From Xylanimicrobium pachnodae JCM 13526 = NBRC 107786 (GTDB lineage Bacteria; Actinomycetota; Actinomycetes; Actinomycetales; Cellulomonadaceae), in contig BCWJ01000007.1 of NCBI GenBank assembly GCA_001592145.1, positions 62,001 to 126,000 on the forward strand: DNA of 64,000 bases, in the 5' to 3' direction. Positions 24,106 to 33,789 of this stretch are shown here, one piece after another. Numbering within the stretch: position 1 is the stretch's first letter; the number at the start of each line of letters is the position of its first letter. A program made the translations under genes and the position numbers. The notes beneath the pieces were generated by a model, which made no database searches, was not told the DNA's origin, and worked only from the letters and a program-made list of their open reading frames with translations.

Positions 24106-24954
24106 TCACAGTCGCGTCGGGGTCCGGTCCCGTGTCGCCCAGAACGCCACGGCCGACGCCGCGGCGACGTTGAGGGAGTCCACGCCGCCCGCCATCGGGA
24201 TCTTCACGACGACGTCGCACGCCGCGAGCGCCGCCGCCGTCATCCCGTGCCCCTCGGTGCCCAGCACCAGCGCGAGGCGCTGCGGCGGGTCGGCGGCGAG
24301 GTCGTCGAGCGAGACGGCGTCGTCGCGCAGCGCGAGCGCGGCCACGACGAACCCGGCGTCCTGCAGCTCGCGCAGCCCGCCGGGCCACGTCTCCAGGCGC
24401 GTCCACGGCACCTGGAACACCGTGCCCATCGATACGCGCACCGAGCGGCGGTACAGCGGGTCCGCGCAGCGCGGGGTGACCAGCACCGCGTCGACGCCGA
24501 GCGCGGCGGCGCTGCGGAACGCGGCACCGACGTTCGTGTGGTCGACGACGTCCTCGAGGACGGCCACCCGGCGGGCGCCCAGGCCCCCGCGCGCGGACGC
24601 GAGCAGGTCGCGCACGGGCTCCAGCGCGGGGCGGTGCATGGCGGCGAGCGCCCCGCGGTGCAGGTGGAACCCGGTGATGCGCTCCAGCACGTCCTCGGTG
24701 CCCACGAACACGGGCACCCCCGGCCAGGCGGCGACGACGTCGGCCATCGACTCCAGCCACCGGTCCGCCATGAGGAACGAGCGGGGCCGGTGTCCCGCGT
24801 GGAGTGCGCGCCGGATCACGGTCGAGGACTCGGCCATGTACAGCCCCTCGGCCGGCTCGCGCGCCGCGCGAAGCTTGACGTCCTTGAGGTCGGTGTAGTC
24901 GCTCAGGCGCGGGTCGGCGGGGTCGGTGATGCGGACGAGGTCGGGGCTGGTCAC
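24106..24954 (-). CDS. SpoU/TrmH-family RNA 2'-O-methyltransferase
   Basis: This 282-residue SPOUT methyltransferase acts on tRNA or rRNA. The three family motifs are present near the C-terminus: [27 protein letters not shown] and [23 protein letters not shown], which forms the trefoil knot. The N-terminal ~100 residues form a substrate-binding domain. I use the GTG of [17 protein letters not shown] because GAGAAT lies seven bases upstream. The longer frame adds 16 residues unlike the family. Target base not predictable from the sequence. Confidence 0.85.
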   Translation of the reverse strand: MTSPDLVRITDPADPRLSDYTDLKDVKLRAAREPAEGLYMAESSTVIRRALHAGHRPRSFLMADRWLESMADVVAAWPGVPVFVGTEDVLERITGFHLHRGALAAMHRPALEPVRDLLASARGGLGARRVAVLEDVVDHTNVGAAFRSAAALGVDAVLVTPRCADPLYRRSVRVSMGTVFQVPWTRLETWPGGLRELQDAGFVVAALALRDDAVSLDDLAADPPQRLALVLGTEGHGMTAAALAACDVVVKIPMAGGVDSLNVAAASAVAFWATRDRTPTRL

Positions 24955-25018
24955 GGCTCGTATTCTCTCGCGGGCCGTGACCGGCCCCGTCATCGCGCCC
25001 ACGGCGCGCCCGCCGCGG

Positions 25019-26302
25019 TCATCCCAGCGTGACCTCGTGGACGACGTCGCCCGCGGTCACCCGGTAGGTGCCCTTGAAGCCCTCGACCGTGACCTGCCCG
25101 TGCGCGTCGGTGCGGGCCGTGTGCGGCGCCACCCACCACTCGCCCTTGACGAGCCCCAGGTAGCGGTCGTACGCGGGCTTGGGGGTGCCGTCGCGGCGCA
25201 GCAGGCCCCCGGGGGCGTTGAGCCACATGCCGCGGTCGCCCAGGCCCCAGTAGGTGAACGCCTCGACCAGCGGGTGCGCCACGAGGGTGCGGACGAACTC
25301 CTCGAGCTCGTCCGCCTGGCGGGCCTCCCCCTCCGGGGTGGACGGCCACTGCTCGGCGGTGACCTGCCAGTCGTTGAGGTCCACGATGTGCTTCGGCATG
25401 ACCTCACCCGAGAGCAGCGTCGTCTCGGTGAAGTGGATGGGCAGGTTGTACCGGGCGAACCTGTCGAGGATCTTCGCAGTTTTCTCGACGCCCCAGTACC
25501 CCTGGTGCTGGTGTGACTGCAGCCCCAGGTAGTCGATCGGGATACCCGCCTCGAGGACGGCCTCGATGAGGCACTCGTAGGCGGTGGACATGTCGAAGTC
25601 GTTGAGCAGCAGCTTGACCGACGGGTTGGCGGCGCGCGCCTCCTCGAAGGCCAGGCGGATCATCTCGACTCGCCCCTTGACGCGGGCGAGCGGCGTGATG
25701 CCGTTCTCCTCGGCGTCGAACACGGGCATGATGACCACCTCGTTGATGGCGTCCCAGGTGTCGACCAGCCCGGCGAAGTCGCCCACGTCGCGGCGGATGC
25801 GGGCGCGCTGGAGGCGTTCGACCTCCGAGGTCGGCTTGCCGAGCAGCCAGTGCGGGGCGACGGTGTGCCACACCAGCGGGTGCCCCTTGAGCGCGACGCC
25901 GCGCTCGGTGAACCAGCGTGCGGCGCGCAGGTACTCGGTGGTGCGCGGCCGGCCCTCCTGCGGCTCGAAGCGACCCCAGTAGAACGGCAGGGTCGCGGCG
26001 TTGTGCAGGGCGAGCCACCTGTCCGCGAACGCGGCGTCGTACTCGCGGTCCGCCTCGCCGCGCAGCGCGCCGCCGGGTCGTGGGGACGCCGCGTAGTCGT
26101 TGATGTAGTCGATCAGCTCGAACCCGATGTTGCCGAACGTGAACGCGTGGTTCGTCTGTTCGACGACGACGTCGGCGCCGGTCAGGGGCGTGCCGTCGGG
26201 CCCGGTGACGGTGACGACGGCGGACGCACGCCGGTGGGCGTATGTCGGGTCGAGGGGGTAGGTGGAGGCGGGTGCGGTGAAGAGGGACGTCGTTGTACTC
26301 AC
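25019..26302 (-). CDS. GH10 endo-1,4-beta-xylanase, cytosolic form
   Basis: This 427-residue glycoside hydrolase has a short N-terminal beta domain (residues ~20-50) and a GH10 barrel. HPLVWHTVAPHWL is the family strand-4 region, the acid/base Glu is in DAINEVV, the substrate-site YLGLQSHQHQGYWG follows, and the nucleophile Glu is in IHFTETTLL. There is no signal peptide or carbohydrate-binding module, so it probably degrades imported xylo-oligosaccharides. The last ~60 residues look like a beta domain (VAPHTARTDAHGQVTVEGF). A GTG two codons upstream is an alternative start. Confidence 0.88.
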   Translation of the reverse strand: MSTTTSLFTAPASTYPLDPTYAHRRASAVVTVTGPDGTPLTGADVVVEQTNHAFTFGNIGFELIDYINDYAASPRPGGALRGEADREYDAAFADRWLALHNAATLPFYWGRFEPQEGRPRTTEYLRAARWFTERGVALKGHPLVWHTVAPHWLLGKPTSEVERLQRARIRRDVGDFAGLVDTWDAINEVVIMPVFDAEENGITPLARVKGRVEMIRLAFEEARAANPSVKLLLNDFDMSTAYECLIEAVLEAGIPIDYLGLQSHQHQGYWGVEKTAKILDRFARYNLPIHFTETTLLSGEVMPKHIVDLNDWQVTAEQWPSTPEGEARQADELEEFVRTLVAHPLVEAFTYWGLGDRGMWLNAPGGLLRRDGTPKPAYDRYLGLVKGEWWVAPHTARTDAHGQVTVEGFKGTYRVTAGDVVHEVTLG

Positions 26303-26335
26303 GGGCACAGCCTGGCAGAGATCGCGTCAAAAAAC

Positions 26336-26402
26336 GGTTTCGACAGGCTCAACCACCCGAGCTTGGGCGCGAAACGCCCCGCTGGTTGAGCCTGTCGAGA
26401 CC
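26336..26402 (-). terminator. Intrinsic terminator built from two facing copies of a dispersed repeat
   Basis: Two inverted copies of TGGTTGAGCCTGTCGARACC (26336-26356 and 26383-26402) form a stem of about 20 bp with one mismatch. On the minus strand they are followed by six T residues (26334-26329). It ends the ABC exporter operon. Confidence 0.75.
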
Positions 26403-26409
26403 CCGCCCG

Positions 26410-28416
26410 CTACTGTGACGCGACCGGTGCGGCGAACTGCGACTGGTACAGCCGCGCGTACGCGCCGCCCGCTGCGAGCAGCGCCTCGTGGTTGCCCGTC
26501 TCGACGATCCGCCCGTGCTCCATGACGACGATGACGTCGGCGTCGCGGATCGTGGAGAGGCGGTGCGCGATGACGAAGCTCGTGCGCCCGCTGCGCAGCG
26601 CGTTCATCGCGTGCTGCACCAGCACCTCGGTGCGGGTGTCCACCGAGCTCGTCGCCTCGTCGAGCACCAAGATCGCCGGGTCCGCCAGGAAGGCGCGCGC
26701 GATGGTGATGAGCTGCTTCTCCCCCACCGACAGCGCGGTGCCCTCGTCGTCGAGCACGGTGTCGTACCCCTGCGGAAGGTGCCGCACGAACGGGTCGACG
26801 TGCGTGGCCCGCGTGGCGGCCAGGAACTCGTCCTGGGTGATCTCGCGGCGCACCCCGTAGCGCAGGTTCTCCTCGATGGTGCCCTTGAACAGCCACGTGT
26901 CCTGCAGCACCATGCCCACGGACGAACGCAGGGCGTCGCGGGTCATGGTGCGGGTGTCGACGCCGTCGAGCGTGATCCGGCCGCCGTCGACCTCGTAGAA
27001 CCGCATGAGCAGGTTGACCAGCGTCGTCTTGCCGGCGCCCGTGGGGCCCACGATGGCGATGGTCTGCCCGGGCTCCGCGACCAGGTCCAGGTGCTCGATG
27101 AGCTCCACGTCGGGGCTGTAGGAGAACGACACGTCCTCGAAAGCGACCCGTCCGCGCACGGCGTCGATCACGGCGGGCCGCTCGGGGTCGGGCGCCTGCT
27201 CGGGGGTGTCGAGCAGCTCGTAGACCCGCTCGACCGAGGCGACGCCCGACTGGAGCAGGTTCATCATCGAGGCCGCCTGGGTCAGCGGCTGCGTGAACTG
27301 GCGCGAGTACTGGATGAACGCCTGCACGTCACCGAGGGAGAGCTGCCCGGAGGCGACCCTCAGCCCGCCGACGACGGCGACGATCACGTAGTTGAGGTTC
27401 GCCAGGAACCCCATGGACGGCATGATCGTGCCGCTGATGGTCTGCGACTTGCGCGAGGCGTCGTACAGGGCCTCGTTCTCGGTGGCGAACGTGGCGGCCG
27501 AGGCCTCCTGCTGTCCGTACACCTTGACGAGCGCGTGCCCGGTGAACATCTCCTCGACGTGCGCGTTCAGGCGCCCGGTCGCCGCCCACTGGGCCACGAA
27601 CTGCGGTTGCGAACGCTTGGCGATCTGCGCCGTCATCACCACGGACAGCGGCACCGTCACCAGGGCGACGATGGCCAGGATCCACGAGATCGAGAACATC
27701 ATGACGAGCACGCCGATGACGGTCAGCAGCGACGTGATGAGCTGCGCGAGGGTCTGCGTGGCGGTCTGGGCGACGTTGTCGATGTCGTTGGTGACGCGCG
27801 AGAGGATCTCGCCGCGCTGCTGGGCGTCGGTGTAGGACAGCGGCACGCGGTGCAGCTTCTCCTCGACCTCGTCGCGCAGGCGCCGCATGGTGTTCTGCAC
27901 GGCGATCGTCATCGTGCGGGACTGGAGCCAGCCGAATACGAAGGCGCCCACGTAGATGGCGAGCACGGAGGCCAGGATGCCGAGCAGCCGGTCGAAGTCG
28001 ATGCCGGACCCGGCGACCACGTTCCCCATGCCCGCGAGCATGTCGGCGAGCTGGCCCTGCCCGGCCTGGCGCAGCGCCTCCTCCGCCTGCGCCGCCGTGG
28101 TGCCCGCCGGGAACTGCGTGGCCAGCACCTTGCCCACGACGCCGTCGAAGATCACGTTCGTGGCGTGCCCGAGGATGCGCGGTCCGGTGACGGACAGCGC
28201 CACCGACGCGATGCCGCACAGCACCAGCACGATCACGCGGGTGCGCTCGGGGCGCATGGAGCGGGCGAACCGCAGCAGGGAGCCGCGGAAGTTGAGGGCC
28301 TTCTCCCCCGGCATGCCCATGCCCATCGGGCCGCCTGCACCCGGCCCGCGCCCCCGCGGGGGACGCTTGACGGCTGTCGACTCTGCGGGCTTCGGGGCAG
28401 TCTTGTCGGCGCTCAC
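26410..28416 (-). CDS. ABC exporter, half-transporter B (membrane plus ATPase)
   Basis: This 668-residue multidrug-type ABC half-transporter has a charged Gly/Pro-rich N-terminal tail (residues ~1-40), six membrane helices and an ATPase domain from ~420: Walker A GPTGAGKTTLVNLL, Q-loop LQDTWLF, Walker B ILVLDEATSSVD with the catalytic Glu, and IAHRLST. The signature reads LSVGEKQ, not LSGGQ. Its GTG overlaps the stop of the preceding half-transporter gene (GTGA). Together the two form a heterodimer that should export drugs or lipids, under control of the TetR gene in the same operon. Confidence 0.9.
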   Translation of the reverse strand: MSADKTAPKPAESTAVKRPPRGRGPGAGGPMGMGMPGEKALNFRGSLLRFARSMRPERTRVIVLVLCGIASVALSVTGPRILGHATNVIFDGVVGKVLATQFPAGTTAAQAEEALRQAGQGQLADMLAGMGNVVAGSGIDFDRLLGILASVLAIYVGAFVFGWLQSRTMTIAVQNTMRRLRDEVEEKLHRVPLSYTDAQQRGEILSRVTNDIDNVAQTATQTLAQLITSLLTVIGVLVMMFSISWILAIVALVTVPLSVVMTAQIAKRSQPQFVAQWAATGRLNAHVEEMFTGHALVKVYGQQEASAATFATENEALYDASRKSQTISGTIMPSMGFLANLNYVIVAVVGGLRVASGQLSLGDVQAFIQYSRQFTQPLTQAASMMNLLQSGVASVERVYELLDTPEQAPDPERPAVIDAVRGRVAFEDVSFSYSPDVELIEHLDLVAEPGQTIAIVGPTGAGKTTLVNLLMRFYEVDGGRITLDGVDTRTMTRDALRSSVGMVLQDTWLFKGTIEENLRYGVRREITQDEFLAATRATHVDPFVRHLPQGYDTVLDDEGTALSVGEKQLITIARAFLADPAILVLDEATSSVDTRTEVLVQHAMNALRSGRTSFVIAHRLSTIRDADVIVVMEHGRIVETGNHEALLAAGGAYARLYQSQFAAPVASQ

Positions 28417-30164
28417 GCGGCCTCCTCCAGGGACATCTGCGACGTGACGATCTCCTGGTACGTCGCGTTGCTCGCCAACAGCTCGGTGTGGGTTCCGCAG
28501 CCGACGATCCGCCCGTTGTCGAGCACGAGGATCTGGTCGGCGTCCCGGATCGTGGCGACGCGCTGGGCGACGACCAGCACGGTCGCGTCGGTGGTCTGCG
28601 GCGCGAGCGCGGCGCGCAGGCGGGCGTCCGTGGCGTAGTCGAGCGCCGAGAACGAGTCGTCGAACAGGTAGATCCGGGGCTTGCGGGCGATGGCCCGGGC
28701 GATGGCGAGGCGCTGGCGCTGCCCGCCCGAGAAGGTGGAGCCGCCCTGGCTGACGGTGGCCTCCAGCCCGTCGGCACCCTCCGCCACGAAGTCACGCGCC
28801 TGCGCCACCTCAAGTGCTTCCCACAGCTCTTCGTCCGTGGCGTCGGGGCGCCCGAAGCGCAGGTTGGACGCGATCGTCCCGCTGAACAGGTAGGCCTTCT
28901 GCGGCACCAGCCCCATGAGGGAGGCGAGGTCGCCCTGGGCGAAGCGGCGCACGTCCACGCCGTCGATCGACACGGTGCCGGCCGTGGCGTCGAAGAGCCG
29001 GGGCACCAGGCCCAGCAGCGTCGTCTTGCCCGCTCCGGTCGATCCGATGACGGCGGTGACCGTGCCGGGGCGGGCCTCGAACGTCAGCCCGGTCAGCACC
29101 GCGTCGTCGGCGCCCGGGTAGCGGAACTCGACGTCGTCGAACCGCAGGACTCCGCGAGGGCCGGCGCCACCGCCGAGCGAGGCGAGCGGCACGGGGTCGG
29201 CCGGCTCGACCACCGACGACGTCGTGCCGAGCACGGCGCCGATGCGATCCGCGGCGACGGCCGCGCGCGGCACCATCATGACCATCATCGTGGACATCAT
29301 CACGGCCATGAGGATCTGCATCAGGTAGCTCAGGAACGCCGTCAGCGAGCCGACCTGCATGGACCCGGCGTCGATCTGCTGGGCCCCGAACCACAGCACG
29401 GCCACGGACGACGCGTTCATGATGAGCATCACCATGGGGAACGCGAGGGCCATGAGCTTGCCGGCCCCCAGCGACGTGTCGTACAGCGCCGTGTTCGCCT
29501 CGCCGAACCGCTCCACCTCGCGGCGCTCGCGCACGAACGCGCGCACCACGCGCAGCCCGGTGATCTGCTCGCGCAGCACGCCGTTGATGGCGTCGATCCG
29601 GCTCTGCATCGCCCGGAAGTACGGGATCATGCGCCACAGCAGCAGCCCCATGGCCACCGCGAGGACGGGCACGATCACCAGCAGCAGCGCCGAGAGCTCG
29701 ACGTCCTGCTGCAGGGCCATGATGACGCCGCCCACGGCCATGATCGGGGCCATCACCATGATGGTGAACCCCATGAGCAGCACCATCTGCACCTGCTGCA
29801 CGTCGTTCGTGGAGCGCGTGATCAGGGAGGGCGCACCGAACTGGCCCACCTCGCGCGCCGAGAACGACTGCACGGCGTCGAACAGATCCCGGCGCAGGTC
29901 CCGGCCGAACGACGTGGCCGCCTTGGCGCCGAGCACCACCGCGCCGATGGCGCAGGCGACCTGGGCCAGGCTGACGGCGAGCATCCAGCCGCCGATGCGC
30001 CAGATGTACCCGATGTCACCCGTGATGACGCCGTTGTCGATGATGTCGGCGTTGAGCGAGGGCAGGTAGAGGCTCGCCAGGGTCTGGCCGAGCTGCAGCA
30101 CCAGCAGGATCGCGATGGCGCCGCCATACGGCCGCAGGTACTTGCGCGAGAGGGAGACGAGCAT
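28413..30164 (-). CDS. ABC exporter, half-transporter A with degenerate ATP site
   Basis: This 583-residue partner of the next gene has six membrane helices and an ATPase domain: Walker A GSTGAGKTTLLGLV, Q-loop VPQKAYLFSGTI and signature FSGGQRQRLAIARAI. Walker B is IYLFDDSFSALD, where Asp replaces the catalytic Glu, and the switch is AQR, where the His is lost. With the altered LSVGE signature of its partner this gives the one-good-site, one-degenerate-site arrangement known from TM287/288-type exporters. Its ATG overlaps the TetR stop by one base. Confidence 0.9.
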   Translation of the reverse strand: MLVSLSRKYLRPYGGAIAILLVLQLGQTLASLYLPSLNADIIDNGVITGDIGYIWRIGGWMLAVSLAQVACAIGAVVLGAKAATSFGRDLRRDLFDAVQSFSAREVGQFGAPSLITRSTNDVQQVQMVLLMGFTIMVMAPIMAVGGVIMALQQDVELSALLLVIVPVLAVAMGLLLWRMIPYFRAMQSRIDAINGVLREQITGLRVVRAFVRERREVERFGEANTALYDTSLGAGKLMALAFPMVMLIMNASSVAVLWFGAQQIDAGSMQVGSLTAFLSYLMQILMAVMMSTMMVMMVPRAAVAADRIGAVLGTTSSVVEPADPVPLASLGGGAGPRGVLRFDDVEFRYPGADDAVLTGLTFEARPGTVTAVIGSTGAGKTTLLGLVPRLFDATAGTVSIDGVDVRRFAQGDLASLMGLVPQKAYLFSGTIASNLRFGRPDATDEELWEALEVAQARDFVAEGADGLEATVSQGGSTFSGGQRQRLAIARAIARKPRIYLFDDSFSALDYATDARLRAALAPQTTDATVLVVAQRVATIRDADQILVLDNGRIVGCGTHTELLASNATYQEIVTSQMSLEEAA

Positions 30165-30829
30165 CAGTGTTCCTTGCTCTGGTGGGTGACGAGCCCGTGG
30201 ACGATCGCGTCGGCCACGACCTCGGCAGGCAGGGTGGGCAGCAGGCGGTCACGCCCGTGGTGACCGACGACGGCGGAGCCGACCATGGCGACCGCCACGT
30301 CGAGCGGGACCCGGAGCCGGTGCGCGTCCGGTTCGAGCGCCGCACGCATCCCCTCGACGAGGACGGCCGTGTGCGCCTCGCGCTCCTGGCGCAGCATCGC
30401 GTGTCGTTCGGCGATCTGGTCGTGGTCCGCGCTCGCGGGCGGGGGCGCGCCGGCCATCAGGCCGCGCAGCACGAGCATCCAGCGCATCGCCTCGTCGACC
30501 CAGGACCGGCCGAGCTCGATCAGCAGGGTCACCCGGGGCACCAGGGGCAGCGTGCGGTCGACGGCGGCGAGCGAGTCGCGGGTGGCGGCCGGGCGCGAGG
30601 CACGCCGCAGGCCTTCGAACGCCACCTCACCGATGAGCTCGTGCTTGTCGGCGAACACGCGGAACAGGGTGCCCTCGGCGACGCCGGCGGCCGCCGCGAG
30701 CTCCCGGGTGGTCACGTCGTGGCCGCGCTCGCGCACCAGCGGCAGCACGGCATCCACGATGGCGGCGCGGCGCTCGTCCGGCGCGAGCGGTGCGGCACGA
30801 CGGCGGGGTTCCTCCGAGGTGGCGGTCAT
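30164..30829 (-). CDS. TetR-family repressor of the ABC exporter operon
   Basis: This is a 221-residue regulator. The HTH spans residues ~19-65 ([46 protein letters not shown] in segments). The rest is a helical ligand-binding domain. It is the first gene of the operon and is coupled to the exporter by stop-start overlap. A perfect palindrome between its -35 and -10 boxes is the likely operator, so the repressor should control itself and both transporter genes, and be released by a transported compound. Confidence 0.9.
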   Translation of the reverse strand: MTATSEEPRRRAAPLAPDERRAAIVDAVLPLVRERGHDVTTRELAAAAGVAEGTLFRVFADKHELIGEVAFEGLRRASRPAATRDSLAAVDRTLPLVPRVTLLIELGRSWVDEAMRWMLVLRGLMAGAPPPASADHDQIAERHAMLRQEREAHTAVLVEGMRAALEPDAHRLRVPLDVAVAMVGSAVVGHHGRDRLLPTLPAEVVADAIVHGLVTHQSKEH

Positions 30830-30835
30830 GCCCTC

Positions 30836-30866
30836 ACACTAAATGAGTGAGCGCTCACTCCGCAAC
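30836..30866 (-). promoter_or_regulatory. TetR operator and promoter of the exporter operon
   Basis: GAGTGAGCGCTCACTC (30845-30860) is a perfect 16-bp palindrome. It lies between TTGCGG as -35 and TAGTGT (30841-30836) as -10 with an 18-base spacer on the minus strand. The TetR ATG is six bases after the -10, so the transcript is probably leaderless. Confidence 0.8.
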
Positions 30867-30900
30867 GCCGCCCGGCATCGACGGCACGACGACACGACGA

Positions 30901-30936
30901 CGCCGGGGCGGCGAGGTCTCCCCCACCGCCCCGGCG
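30901..30936 (-). terminator. Hairpin terminator of the SPFH-NfeD operon
   Basis: CGCCGGGGCGG and CCGCCCCGGCG are perfect 11-bp arms around a 14-base loop, 53 bases after the SPFH stop. No T-run follows, which is common in high-GC actinobacteria. Confidence 0.65.
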
Positions 30937-30988
30937 CTCGCACCTCGTCGCGGCCCCGCTTCCCGGGCCCTGAGCTCAGCCGTGAACC

Positions 30989-32164
30989 TCAGCCCTCCTG
31001 AGGAGCCGGCGGCGCCGGGGGCACCGGGGGCACCGGGGGCTCGCCGGGCTGCTGCCCGGCCTCGTACGACGGGTCGAACGGCAGGCCCGACCGCGTGCCC
31101 GACGCGGTCGCGTCAGCGGCGGCGGCCTCCGACTGGCGCTGGGCCTCGCGCAACGCCTCGGCCGGATCGGTCAGCGCGGCGCCACCCAGGTCCTTCATGG
31201 CGGCCTGGCGCAGCGCGCGCGACGCGGCCGACTCCTCCTCGCTCGGCTCGGCCGGGGCGCCCGGCACCCCGGGGATGCCCGAACCGCCGAAGCCCTTGGA
31301 GATCGACCCGAGAGCGGCGGTGAACTCGGTGGGCACGACCCACAGCTTCGACGCCGTGCCGTTGGCCACCTGCGGCAGCATCTGCAGGTACTGGTAGGCG
31401 AGCAGCTTGGGGTCCGGGTCACCCGTGTGGATGGCGTCGAACACCTGGAGGATCGCGCGTGCCTCGCCCTCGGCCCGCAGCACCTGGGCCTGCGCGTCAC
31501 CCTCGGCCTTGAGGATCGCCGACTGCTTCTCACCCTCGGCCGTGAGGATCTGCGACTGCTTGACACCCTCGGCCGTGAGGATCGTGGCACGCCGGTCACG
31601 CTCGGCACGCATCTGCTGCTCCATCGAGCCCTGCACCGAGGCGGGCGGGTCGATCGACTTGAGCTCGACGCGGTTGACGCGCACGCCCCACTTGCCGGTG
31701 GCCTCGTCGAGCACGCCGCGCAGCTGGCCGTTGATCTGGTCGCGCGACGTCAGCGTCTGCTCCAGGTCCATCGAGCCGACCACGTTACGCAGCGTGGTGA
31801 CGGTGAGCTGCTCGATACCGGTGATGTAGTTCGCGATCTCGTAGACGGCCGACTTGGGGTCGGTGACCGAGAAGTAGATGACCGTGTCGATCGACACCAC
31901 GAGGTTGTCGGACGTGATCACGGGCTGGGGCGGGAAGCTCACCACCTGCTCGCGCAGGTCGACGCCGGCACGCACCTTGTCGATGAACGGCACGAGGAGG
32001 TGCAGGCCCGGTTCGAGCGTCTTGTGGTATCGGCCGAGTCGTTCCACGATCAGCGCCACGGCCTGCGGCACGATCCGCACTGCCTTGACCAGCGCGGTGA
32101 TCACGAAGATCAGCAGGACGATGAGCACCAGATACAGGACGACCTGCCCTGGGGTGATATCCAC
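30989..32164 (-). CDS. SPFH/stomatin-family membrane protein (QmcA-like)
   Basis: This 391-residue protein has one N-terminal membrane helix (VVLYLVLIVLLIFVITALV), a band-7 domain (IVPQAVALIVERLGRYHKTLEPGLHLLVPFID, then VSIDTVIYFSVTDP) and a long coiled coil with repeats of ILTAEG(V/E)KQS. The Pro-rich tail ends PVPPVPPAPPAP. SPFH proteins form large membrane-microdomain rings. The gene next upstream on this strand is an NfeD homologue, the standard STOMATIN-NfeD pairing. The tail is longer than in E. coli QmcA. Confidence 0.9.
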   Translation of the reverse strand: MDITPGQVVLYLVLIVLLIFVITALVKAVRIVPQAVALIVERLGRYHKTLEPGLHLLVPFIDKVRAGVDLREQVVSFPPQPVITSDNLVVSIDTVIYFSVTDPKSAVYEIANYITGIEQLTVTTLRNVVGSMDLEQTLTSRDQINGQLRGVLDEATGKWGVRVNRVELKSIDPPASVQGSMEQQMRAERDRRATILTAEGVKQSQILTAEGEKQSAILKAEGDAQAQVLRAEGEARAILQVFDAIHTGDPDPKLLAYQYLQMLPQVANGTASKLWVVPTEFTAALGSISKGFGGSGIPGVPGAPAEPSEEESAASRALRQAAMKDLGGAALTDPAEALREAQRQSEAAAADATASGTRSGLPFDPSYEAGQQPGEPPVPPVPPAPPAPQEG

Positions 32165-32242
32165 TACGAGTCCCTTCGGTGGGATGGTCTCCGCCGCAAC
32201 CCGGCGGAGGGCGTTCAGGGGCGTCGGTCAGCGGGGCACCGG

Positions 32243-32701
32243 TCAGGTGGTGTGGTCCGCCCGCAACGGGACGACGACGGCGGTGGCGCCGTCGATGCGC
32301 AGCACCCGCACCTCGGTGCCGACGGGCAGCACGGGCGACCCGGGCAACCCGTCCTCCTCGAGGCGCGCCGTCCAGACCTCGCCGGTGAGCTTGACCCGAC
32401 CGCCGGCCTCGCTGACCTCGGCGACGACGACGGCGGTGCGGCCCACCTGGGCGGCAGCGTTGGTCTCCGTCAGGGGTACGCGCTTGCGGAGCTGACGCAG
32501 CACCCACGGGCGCAGCGTGACGACCAGCAGCACCGACACGACGCAGAAGACGACCACCTGCACCCACACCGGAGCACCGAGGGCGGCCGCCAGCGCGGCC
32601 GCCAGCGAACCACCGATGAGCATCAGGACGACGACGTCGAGCACGATGATCTCGACGATGCCCAGCGCTATCGCGCCGCCGAGCCACCACATCCAGTCCA
32701 T
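32243..32701 (-). CDS. NfeD-family membrane protein
   Basis: This 152-residue short NfeD has three or four membrane helices (WWLGGAIALGIVEIIVLDV, VVLMLIGGSLAAALAAAL and VQVVVFCVVSVLLVVTL) and a C-terminal OB fold (VGRTAVVVAEVSEAGGRVKLTGEVWTA). It acts with the SPFH protein encoded just downstream. I use the second start (MDWMWW), because AAGGAG is six bases before it and directly abuts the GTG two codons upstream. Confidence 0.9.
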   Translation of the reverse strand: MDWMWWLGGAIALGIVEIIVLDVVVLMLIGGSLAAALAAALGAPVWVQVVVFCVVSVLLVVTLRPWVLRQLRKRVPLTETNAAAQVGRTAVVVAEVSEAGGRVKLTGEVWTARLEEDGLPGSPVLPVGTEVRVLRIDGATAVVVPLRADHTT

Positions 32702-32866
32702 CTGCACTCCTTCGTCGCGGGCGGGCGGGTGGCGCCGTCACTGGCGCACCCGTCGTCATACGGCAATCCCAGCACTGCCTTTTGCCCAGATTTTACCCAG
32801 GGCGCGAGACGACCCGCTAGCCGTCGCCGGGGATCAATGTGCGCCAGTCGCGGCAGGTCGGTGCGC

Positions 32867-33679
32867 TCAGTGTCGCCCGCGCGCGGCGGCGGGCTGCGCA
32901 GCCCGCGCCAGCCAGCGCCCGCCGCCGTACGCGACCAGGAGCGGCATGCCGAACGCGGCGCTCAGGTTCTCCGCGGTGAGCACCTCGGCCAGCGGGCCCG
33001 CGGCCTGGACCGTGCCGTGCGGGCCGAGCAGCAGCATGTGCGTGAACCCGGGCGGGATCTCCTCGACATGGTGCGTCACCAGGATCAGCACCGGCGAGTG
33101 CGGGTCGGCCGCGAGCTCCGCCAGCGCGCCCACGAGCTCCTCGCGGCCGCCCAGGTCGAGCCCCGCCCCCGGCTCGTCGAGGATGAGCAGCTCGGGGTCG
33201 GTCATGAGCGCCCGCGCGATCTGCACACGCTTGCGTTCCCCCTCCGAGAGGGTCCCGTAGGTCCGGTCGGCGAGCGCGTCGACCTCGAACACGCGCAGCA
33301 GCTCCAGCGCGCGGGCGGTGTCGAGCTCCTCGTAGCGCTCACGCCAGCGGCCCGTGACGCCGTAGGCCGCCGTGACCACGACGTCGCGCACCAGCTCGTC
33401 GGCGGGGATGTGCTCGGCGAGCGCCGCCGAGGCGAGGCCCACGCGGGGGCGCAGCTCGAACACGTCGACCCGGCCCAGCGTCTCCCCCAGGACGGTCGCC
33501 CGGCCGGCGGTCGGGTGCATGCGCGCGGAGGCGATCTGCATGAGCGTCGTCTTGCCGGCGCCGTTGGGGCCCAGCACGATCCAGCGCTCGCCCTCGGCCA
33601 CCTGCCAGTCCATGGAGTCGAGGATCGTGGTGGTGCCGCGGCGCACCGTGACGGACTGCAGGTCGAGAACCCAGCTCAT
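32867..33679 (-). CDS. ABC transporter ATP-binding protein
   Basis: This 270-residue soluble ATPase has Walker A LGPNGAGKTTLMQI, signature TLSEGERKRVQIARAL, Walker B LLILDEPGAGLDL and switch LVTHHVEEI. The pattern resembles YlmA/ModF-type stand-alone ATPases, whose role is unknown. No permease gene is adjacent. I start at MSWVLDLQSVTVRRG; the longer frame upstream is not family-like. It is divergent from the hypothetical gene next to it. Confidence 0.88.
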   Translation of the reverse strand: MSWVLDLQSVTVRRGTTTILDSMDWQVAEGERWIVLGPNGAGKTTLMQIASARMHPTAGRATVLGETLGRVDVFELRPRVGLASAALAEHIPADELVRDVVVTAAYGVTGRWRERYEELDTARALELLRVFEVDALADRTYGTLSEGERKRVQIARALMTDPELLILDEPGAGLDLGGREELVGALAELAADPHSPVLILVTHHVEEIPPGFTHMLLLGPHGTVQAAGPLAEVLTAENLSAAFGMPLLVAYGGGRWLARAAQPAAARGRH

Positions 33680-33789
33680 GCACGTGCTCGCTTCGCTCCG
33701 CGCGTGCGTGAGGCACGAACCGCCCTGCGTTGAATGATTCGCTCGCTGCGCTCGCTCATGGTCCCGAACCCTATCGGTACTCTGACCCG

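Noticed and set aside
26309-26345. TTGACG as -35 box of the GH10 gene
   Set aside because: The spacing to the nearest -10-like CAGGCT is only ten bases.
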